64,000 nt of DNA from Turbatrix aceti (taxonomy: Eukaryota; Nematoda; Chromadorea; Rhabditida; Panagrolaimidae), in assembly GCA_963969345.1 (NCBI GenBank), contig OZ017766.1, forward strand, positions 5,022,001-5,086,000, given 5' to 3'. The notes under the pieces are model-generated. The model was not told the origin of the DNA. It searched no databases and saw nothing but the letters and a program-made list of their open reading frames with translations. How positions within the stretch are numbered: position 1 is the stretch's first letter; the number at the start of each line of letters is the position of its first letter. Below are positions 57,162 through 64,000 of this stretch, piece after piece. The translations under genes were made by a program, and so were the position numbers.

Positions 57162-60060
57162 ATGCCGGATACGATGCAAGCGGTGGGCGCATCGTCGCTT
57201 CGGGGACGACTAATTTTCAACGTTGGTGGAAAGTTGTTTGAAACCACGGAACAGACAATTCGTCGCCTCCCGGGTACGAGGCTGGTATCGTTGCTTGACG
57301 AAATGCCGGGTGAACAGGAGTTCTTTATCGACCACGACCCCAGGTATTTTGACGTCATACTCAACTTTTTGCGTAATCGATCTTTCAATGTCGACTACGC
57401 AGAAGAGTTTGTCGATGACCTGGAGCGCGAGGCGAAGGTTGGTTACATTTTTTTGAGGGAGAAAAAAATATAGTTCGGGGACTTTTGAATCCGGAAGTGT
57501 AGGCCTAGCCTAATCCAATTGATAAAGCGGCTTTCAAAAGGTCTTGAATGGTTAATCTGTTTCTGTTTAGTTTGCAAAGGCGATAGGATAACCAGAAATC
57601 TATGGTCATTTTATTAACAGACCATTTTTTATGAATGTCGTTCAAAGAACAAAAACAGTTATATTATGAAAAAATGGAGGTAATAACAAAAAAAAGTAAT
57701 TTGCTGCCAAGTTATAAATACAAAAATAACAAACTACGCTGAAAAAAAGCTATTCACAAAATTCAGATTACAAAAGATAACATTTTAGGAGGCAGTCCAC
57801 GACAGGATTTCGGACGGCCGACAAGGCTTTTTTACAACTTCAAATGTTTTAAGCCAGAATTGTTCCCCACCCCTAGAAACCTCTAAATCGCCGATATACA
57901 GATTTTTAAACACATCGGATTCTGTAGCTTTGGCTTCTGGAAGTTTTTGACAAAAATCAATGCTACGAGCTTCGCTATAGAGGAAAAATGCTGCAAATTT
58001 TATGAGAGGGGTTTTGAGGGACGGGGAACACGAAGTCGTACTCAGATATTTTTTATCGTTACGGTAATTGCTGATTACCGTATAAAATGTGTGGTTTTTT
58101 GGCCACCACTGACGGGGTTCTCCGAGGGGAGTACATTGTGATAGCACATCTTGTAGCCCGTGTTTCGGCGCTTCGAATGACGTAACACACGAGAAAAAGG
58201 AGTGACCGGAAAGCGGTCATCCATGGGCTTTTACGGCGCGCACTCAAGAAAACGCGCGCGATCAGCTTCTTTTTATCTTCAAACGAGCGTGCGCGCGCAT
58301 AAAAGGAGTCATGTTCAAAATAAGGCCCTGAAGCCAATTTTTGTTTTTTATGCTCGCGGTCACTTTGGTAGACTTTAGCATGTCCCAAAGATTGATTCTA
58401 GCTTTTCAGGCTTTTTATCTGACAATATTGGGCATCGCCACAGGCATTGAAAAAACATGAAACTTTCAAACGTTGTAACTTTGTGCAAAATAATCCGATA
58501 AAAGGTGCGCATGGCTTAAAGTTATATCTTGGACATGCCAAAGCCTACCAAAGTGACCGTGGATGTACAAAACAAAAATTGGCTTCAGGGCCTTATTTTG
58601 AACATGACTCCTTTTATGCGCGCGCACGCTCGTTTGAAGAGAAAAAGAAGCTGATCGCGCGCGTTTTCTTGAGTGCGCGCCATAAAAGCCCATGGATGAC
58701 CGCTTTCCGGTCACTCCTTTTTCTCGTGTGTTACGTCATTCGAAGCGCCGAAACACGGGCTACAAGATGTGCTATCACAATGTACTCCCCTCGGAGAACC
58801 CCGTCAGTGGTGGCCAAAAAACCACACATTTTATACGGTAATCAGCAATTACCGTAACGATAAAAAATATCTGAGTACGACTTCGTGTTCCCTGTCCCTC
58901 AAAACCCCTCATAAAATTTTCAGCATTTTTCCTCTATAGCGAAGCTCGTGGCATTGATTTTTGTCAAAAACTTCCAGAAGCCAAAACTACAGAATCCGAT
59001 GTGTTTAAAAATCTGTGTATCGGCGATTTAGAGGTTTCTAGGGGTGGGGAACAATTCTGGCTTAAAACATTTGAAGTTGTAAAAAAGCCTTGTCGGGCTC
59101 TCCCCCTTATCCCGAAATCCTGTCGTGGACTGTCTCTTAGGGACTTAGAAATGTTATTCAGTGCACCCGAAGTAACAAATAAAGTCCCAAAAAATGTTAT
59201 GCATAAAAATTTGTGAATAAATTTTTTCGAGATTTTTGATTTGGATTAGGTGGTCTGTTACGTTCAAAGTTGCAAATATTTACGGTCAGTTTTATAAGCC
59301 TGTGCGACATTTTAGTATTTTGATGACGTCGTAAATCGTAATCGTAGTTTACATAATTCTATATTATTTTTTTGTTTTTTAGCCATATATTTAGTTTGCT
59401 TCTGACGAAGTTATTAGGTGACAATTTGTCTAGCCCCAGGCGCTTTCAACTCGGGTTCTTCCTTTTCCGGTTTGAAGAAGCTGCTAATTAAAGCTCGAGG
59501 CGTTCGCAGGGGTTTATTATTAACACAAGCCTGGTTGGGCATCATGCATCACAAAAAAAGTAAAGAAACAACAATTCCACATTTTTTTTCAGTATTATGG
59601 AATCAGCGAGCTGGCAAATTACTGTCGAAACCTACGCGAACCCCTCCGGGTCAATGACCAGGTTCAGTGGCGTCGAAATGCGATTGAACCGTACTGGAGG
59701 AATTTTATACTCTGCCTCGTAGATTCATCGCTCCGGATTCCGTTTACCTACGAGCGAAACAGTCACCTGTTCGCGAGGTGCATCGCTTGCCCGGAGATGG
59801 TCGAGCCAAAGACGCTCTCCGTCTTCGACATCAACGTCGATGGATGGGTCGCAATGGCACATCACATGCAGACGATGACCGGTGTCATAACCAAGGTTGC
59901 CGGAACGACGTGCTGCGTTGTCCAGTGGGAGAACGACGTCGTCGTGCACCTGCCTCGCACTGCTCTGCGTCGTGTCGCGAATCTCAATGGGCCGGATAAC
60001 AAGGCCGGAGGCGTGCTGGCTTCAAAGAAGCCCCTGACTTCTACCACTTCTGTTCGATGA
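57162..60060 (+). CDS. BTB/T1-domain protein with conserved-looking C-terminal domain
   Basis: Two exons (57162-57437 and 59593-60060) encode 247 residues. The first exon is a potassium-channel-tetramerisation-type BTB: LIFNVGGKLFETTEQTIRRL, FFIDHDPRYFDVILNFLRN and DDLEREAK. The second begins YYGISELANYCR, exactly where a T1/KCTD domain continues, so the long intron between them is well supported. KCTD-like proteins form oligomers and often act as cullin-3 substrate adaptors, while channels would need membrane helices, which are absent. The last 140 residues (YWRNFILCLVDSSLRIPFTYERNS..., CIACPEMVEP, VKTV-free WENDVVVHLPRTALRRV) look globular, but I do not recognise the fold. The 2,155-bp intron carries a large foldback element. 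AATAAA at 60136-60141 lies 76 bases after the stop. Confidence 0.82.
57640..57785 (+). repeat. GTTACT...AGTAAC interspersed repeat, cluster 12
   Basis: Degenerate units (AAAAAAAAGTAATTTGCTGC, CACAAAATTCAGATTACAAA, AGATAACATTTTA) abutting the left end of the foldback element inside the BTB gene intron. Confidence 0.5.
57793..59132. mobile_element. Foldback element with ~600-bp inverted arms
   Basis: The left arm 57793-58385 and right arm 58531-59132 are near-identical reverse complements, separated by a unique loop of about 145 bp. Outer ends read CAGTCCACGACAGGATTTCG and its complement; inner ends read GGTCACTTTGGTAGACTTTAG versus a close complement. The arms differ at scattered positions and by an extra segment of about 12 bp near the outer end of the right arm. 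Within the arms are smaller palindromes (TTACGGTAATTGCTGATTACCGTA) and GCGCGCGCAT-type runs. No transposase is encoded; open frames in the arms mirror each other and look incidental. A transcript of the BTB gene would carry the whole hairpin before splicing. Foldback or MITE-like transposon is the likeliest class. Confidence 0.85.
59155..59225 (+). repeat. GTTACT...AGTAAC interspersed repeat, cluster 13
   Basis: Two units (GTTATTCAGTGCACCCGAAG / GTAACAAATAAAG and GTTATGCATAAAAATTTGTG) directly outside the right end of the foldback element, so the element appears to have inserted into or next to a repeat cluster. Confidence 0.55.
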
Positions 60061-60156
60061 ACCAAAGGGGTGTGCCAATATATTTTCAGTTCAAAATTAA
60101 AAAAAAATATTTTCTAGTTCATTTTTTGTTCGGATAATAAATTATTTTTTTTCGAA

Positions 60157-61372
60157 TCAGGCAACAACGGTCGGTAAAGCAATGGCATTCGATCTTTTTT
60201 CAGGCTGGATTTTGAGTCGCTGATTCCGTAGAAAAAATATGTGTGATGCGAAAAATTCTCGATAGGGCCGCGCAAAGTATGCAACGGTGACAAACTCGAT
60301 GAGTGAGTGACTGTTTGCTATCATGTTCATGATCAGGATACACAAATTGGCCTTTGGGACTTGAAAGTATGTAACCATTGCACCCGTTGTTGCGGGGATG
60401 ATTAGGAAAAGTACAATTTCTCCGAGTTGGATGAGCAGCAATCGGAAAAGCATTGACTGAAAACGATCGTTGTTGTGGACATAATCCGAACTCGAACACA
60501 TTGGAATCCACGTTTTCGGGTACCCAAATTCAATCCAGTTGTCAGTTTGAGTATTTGCAAAAAAAAATCACCTGTTGTTTAAAAGTAGAAACACTGACGA
60601 GATCTCTATAATAACTTAGCAATTTGTTGGCATAAAAAACCAGGCAAATACAACCGCAGCACATGAATATGCAAAGGACCCCACAAAACAGGAGTGCAAG
60701 ACGGATGGTCTTCATTGTTGATAGATTGGTCACTCCAACAAGGGTATCACCATAGTTGTCAAAAAAGTATCCCATAAATTCATGGTGCCTTTCGTAGGTT
60801 TCTCTGACGTCATCAAGTGATCCTTTTTTGAATAACAAAAACGGGGCCGAAGATGTTGACATGAAAATTATCAAAAACAGTCCGATATCAAATTTGACGC
60901 GGTATTCGTCGTACAAACGTGAAATCCATGAAGATCGCATCATGAGCATGAATCGGTAGATTCCGACACTCATGACCGAAGTTGCAAGGCCTCCACAGGT
61001 GACGAAAAAGGCCCAGCCACAGGCTTCGATGGAGGAAAGCACGGACAAAGGACCGGTGATTACGGTAATTGGCCCGGTCGCGTAGTAGACCATTAAAGGT
61101 GTCAGCACGACCGGTTGGTAGAGGCAGTACATCATGTTGAACGCGAAGCTCCAGAAGAGTTGGTTGATGAGGTAGTATTTGTATTCCTGCATCGACGGAG
61201 GGGATTTTTTGAGGATGACCACGAGCATGACGACAAAAGACGCGGTTTCAACGATCATCATTGTGTAAAAGTATACGGTAGCGAATTTGAAGAGTCGGGG
61301 GTGATAGATGTCGTCCAGAGTGATGGCAGAGCAGCACCATTCTTCGTCGACGGCAGCGGACACAGCAGACAT
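60157..61372 (-). CDS. Nematode serpentine chemoreceptor, Srh-like 7TM GPCR
   Basis: Two exons (60572-61372 and 60456 down to 60157) join in phase to give 366 residues. Seven hydrophobic segments are visible. The first is FATVYFYTMMIVETASFVVMLVVIL (split here as two overlapping halves), and the last two are IVLFLIIPATTGAMVTYF and NLCILIMNMIANSHSL. The C-terminal signature SHSLIEFVTVAYFARPYREFF, i.e. a helix ending in PYR, and the third-loop-to-TM6 stretch KQQSMLFRLLLIQLGE are typical of the Str superfamily, especially Srh/Sri. Such receptors act in chemosensory cilia, coupled to G proteins. A long extracellular loop (GSLDDVRETYERHHEF...) precedes TM5. The stop codon lies only about 96 bases from the convergent BTB gene stop. 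Ligand unknown. Confidence 0.8.
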
Positions 61373-61793
61373 GGCGTTGTCGATTGGTAAGCAAAAGTTG
61401 ACGGGAGGGAAGTAAAAAGATAAAACACAGAATATTATCTAGGTGCATAGGTGCAAGAGGCCCCAGGTGAGGCATAAACATGACTAGATACAATTAAAAT
61501 AACATGAACAGGTGAAACTGGCATTTCAGCATTAACGCCCAACGTTGGGTACAAATGCGTGAAAATAAGTAGCGCTTCTGACTCAGGTCTGGGGCACTGA
61601 CAAAGATATATATTTCCTGAATACGGTAGAAAAAATGGGAAAAAAAGATTTCCATTTTTTACCGAGCCCTCAGAAAAAAAAATTTGAAATTGTCTACTGA
61701 AAATATTGAAAAATTACCAGGCTCACCTGTTGCAATCTCCAGATCAATTTTTTCATCACATTCAACACAAAAACATTCACAATGAAAAAAAAA
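61373..61793. other. Intergenic, no gene recognised
   Basis: Spacer between the chemoreceptor start and the WD40 gene stop, both on the minus strand. It should hold the chemoreceptor promoter. Nothing else is recognised. Confidence 0.4.
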
Positions 61794-63786
61794 TCAAGGA
61801 GAAGGAGATTCCGAAGACACAGACAAATGATCCAGATGATCACCGCCTGATTCAACGATCTGGGACGGACTTCTGCTCTGAGCCGTGGCAGTTTCTTCAG
61901 CACTAGCACCAGCGCCAGCTTCGACTGCAGCATCGGCATCCGGTGAGCGCGGAGTAGATGGCGTGTGCGTTAGCTCCGGAGGCGGCGAACTGGCATTTAT
62001 AGCCTCATCGAAGGCAGTGTCGCCGCCTCCTACCTCAGCTGTGGTAGCGGCATGACCGTCTTCGTCACCTTCGCCGTCCCCGGCATCATCGCTGTCAGAC
62101 AAGTCAGAAGGCAGATGCTCGGGTGGCGCTTCGTTTTCTTCGTCGCCGTGAATCTCCTCTTCCACTTCTTCGTTGACGAGATCCACGACGGGAACGGGTT
62201 CTTCCTGGATTGGCAAGCTGATCAGGTGTCCGACAATGTGACCACCAGCAGTGCCGGAAAGCAGGTAGTGGCCATTGTTGACGAATTTGACACACGTCAC
62301 CTGAAAAAAAAAACAACGTGAAATTGAAAATACAAAAATAGCCTACCAAATCCTCGTTGTAGCAGGCATGAAACACGTGAAGTGGCGTAGACGTCTGAGT
62401 TTGCCACAAGACAACTCGTGTATCTGCAGAAGCCGACGCAAAAAGATCGGATGTCGGTGAACCGTCGAAATCCGCTGACAGAACATCGCTGGTATGGTAG
62501 CTGTAGGTATTGGATCGGGATGATGTGCCGTCGAGTCTGAAATAAATGGAATCGAAAAATTAGTCAGCGCGCATGAAAAAGTGCAAAAAAAGGCCAAAAA
62601 ATGTTATGCATAAAATTCTGACGAAGAAAAGTAATAAAAAAAGGTTGAAAAATGTTACTCACAAAATTCTGATATTCAAAAGTAACAAAAAAAACATCGA
62701 AGAATGTTATTCGCAAAATTCGGATCATGAAAAGTAACAAAAAATGTTACTCACTAAATTCTGATTTTCAAAAGTAACAAAATACTGACTTTTGAGCATA
62801 CAAAAAGTAATATTGTAATCCCAAAAACATGTTACGTTCCAAACCATCCATATTTTCTTGTTTTTTAGGCCTTGAAAAACAAAACTTACAAAACGTGAAG
62901 CGACAACGTGGAATCACTGCTTCCCAGAAGAACGTGCTCCTCATCAGCTGTAAATTTGACAACTCGGATCTTGCGTTTGTGCCCTTGGTGGAGAGCGTAG
63001 GCAAACTCAAAAGTCCGACCGTGGTAAACGTGTGCGTTGCCGTTATCGAGTCCAGTGATGAGCCATTTTTTACTTGGACTCTAAAAAACTCATTTATGAG
63101 TGAAAAAAAAGTCATAAAAACCTACAAAATCAACTGCAGAAACGGAAAGTGGTTTCGCGTTCGTCTTGGCGCTTTTCGGGCCACTTCCATCCAAACCGAA
63201 CGTCTGGAGGCCGTCAGTCATGGACACTAAAACATAAAAACATAGGATATCGATCGTAAAGAGGAAAAATTATGCGTACCGGAAAAAACAGTATCGTCAT
63301 CGAAAAAGCGGCCAAACGCGATCTGCATGAGTCCACGTTCGACGATTTCACAGTCGTAGGATCCGGTCTCGGCGCTGGGCTGATAGACGTAGAGCACATT
63401 CATGCCATCCACGACGAGAACGTTGCCTGAAGGCGAAAAGTCGCACGACTGCACCGAGCATCTGTGCTTGGCGACTTCGATTTGCGGCGTCAGATCAACT
63501 TCATCGCCGAACATTGACCTACACAAAAGTTGAAAGAACGTTACTTTTTTACTGTAAAAAACAGCTAAACTCACAAAGTCCACGTTTTCAAAGCATCGTA
63601 ACCGACAGAAACAAGAATGTGTTGACCGCCGCGTTTGTAAGTGTGCAAACCAACAATGGCAGATTCATGAGATTCTGAAACGCTTTTACGATTGCATTTC
63701 TGCACCATTTATGATAAAAACTCACTTTTGACAGCTTTCTTGACGATGGGATAAGTCTCAGTATCAGCTAGTGGATACTCGTGCAT
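61794..63786 (-). CDS. WD40-repeat protein (SKI8/WDR61-like propeller) with acidic tail
   Basis: Seven exons (63726-63786, 63575-63674, 63280-63518, 63135-63226, 62890-63080, 62347-62536, 61794-62300) encode 459 residues in consistent phase. Residues about 20-325 form WD40-like repeats: ESAIVGLHTYKRG...LKTW, CSVQSCDFSPSGNVLVVDG, KWLITGLDNGNAHVYH, KIRVVKFTADEEHVLLGSSD, SDLFASASADTRVVLWQ and TCVKFVNNGHYLLSGTAGG. Spacing and the C-terminal pair resemble SKI8/WDR61, a PAF and SKI complex scaffold, but similarity is modest and other WD40 families are possible. The last 130 residues are a disordered, Asp/Glu/Ser-rich tail (EEEIHGDEENEAPP...) not found in SKI8. The fifth intron holds the interspersed repeat. 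Confidence 0.75.
62595..62815 (+). repeat. GTTACT...AGTAAC interspersed repeat, cluster 14
   Basis: Five well-conserved tandem units (GTTACTCACAAAATTCTGAT ... CAAAAGTAACAAAA), the cleanest array in the window, in the fifth intron of the WD40 gene. Confidence 0.85.
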
Positions 63787-63914
63787 TGTTACGACTGGTA
63801 AAGTCCAAAACAGGCAAGTAAGTGCAATTTGAAAAAAAAGCGCTTCAACAAAAAGTGGGGGACACTATGACTCGCTGAGTGTTCTCCATTTATGTACTTT
63901 TACGTACGGTAAAT

Positions 63915-64000
63915 TTTGTTGAAGTAACATTTTTTGAGGTTTTTTTTGTTTACAAAAAATGTTATGCACAATATTCTAAAAACGAAATGTTACTTTTCAA
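63915..64000 (+). repeat. GTTACT...AGTAAC interspersed repeat, cluster 15 (cut by window edge)
   Basis: Units GAAGTAACATTTTTTGAGG and GTTATGCACAATATTCTAAA / GAAATGTTACTTTTC upstream of the WD40 gene, running off the window. Confidence 0.6.

Noticed and set aside
58447..58857. 136-codon open frame on + in the right arm of the foldback element
   Set aside because: The same peptide appears from the left arm on the other strand, no start or domain is convincing, and it does not resemble a transposase.
1..64000. tRNA, rRNA, SL RNA or other structured RNA genes
   Set aside because: No convincing B-box plus acceptor stem, SL1-like leader or rRNA segment was found by eye. A covariance search would be needed to exclude them.
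1..64000. Bacterial contig or contaminated assembly because of SecA
   Set aside because: The SecA frame is interrupted by several spliceosomal introns in consistent phase and lies between clear animal genes in one continuous sequence.

Overview
This is nuclear DNA from a metazoan, most likely a nematode. Genes are broken by many short introns with GT donors and T-rich TTTTCAG-like acceptors. Several ATGs sit 3-18 bases after such an acceptor, as expected for spliced-leader addition. One gene is a nematode-type serpentine chemoreceptor, and two genes are CKI-type (p27/KIP) cyclin-kinase inhibitors. The species cannot be named from the sequence. Every gene model below was built by eye; all exon junctions are phase-consistent, but none is transcript-verified.

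Layout. 0-14.4 kb is gene-dense: carboxypeptidase Q (-, partial), mitochondrial arginyl-tRNA synthetase (-), RUSF1/DUF647 (+), SLC35F6 transporter (-), an unrecognised Ser/Pro-rich 408-residue protein (+), a degenerate RNase H1 (-), and a CKI-type inhibitor (-). 16.1-29.05 kb is one AT-rich block, all on +. It encodes an 896-residue unknown protein and a 3,038-residue protein with a complete SecA-type DEAD motor. The two may be one gene of 3,937 residues. 29-47.6 kb is nearly gene-empty, holding only a second CKI gene (-, 34.7-35.3 kb) with a PCNA-binding motif. 47.6-49.4 kb is a PDZ-ZM (ALP/Enigma/Zasp) muscle protein (+). 49.8-56.3 kb is a 14-exon HEATR1/UTP10 gene (-). 57.2-60.1 kb is a BTB/T1-domain gene (+) whose 2.2-kb intron holds a large foldback element. 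A chemoreceptor (-) and a WD40 protein with an acidic tail (-) close the window.

Most genes are housekeeping (rRNA processing, mitochondrial translation, transport, peptide degradation) or cell-cycle and muscle genes with clear animal homologues. The SecA block is the outlier. It has bacterial ancestry, A/T-ending codons unlike its neighbours, a giant size, and a full set of spliceosomal introns, so it looks like an old, domesticated horizontal transfer. Two repeat features stand out: an interspersed family of 35-45-bp units with GTTACT...AGTAAC ends, seen at about 15 sites in both orientations and often in introns, and the roughly 600-bp-arm inverted repeat at 57.8-59.1 kb. No tRNA, rRNA, CRISPR or transposase gene was recognised.
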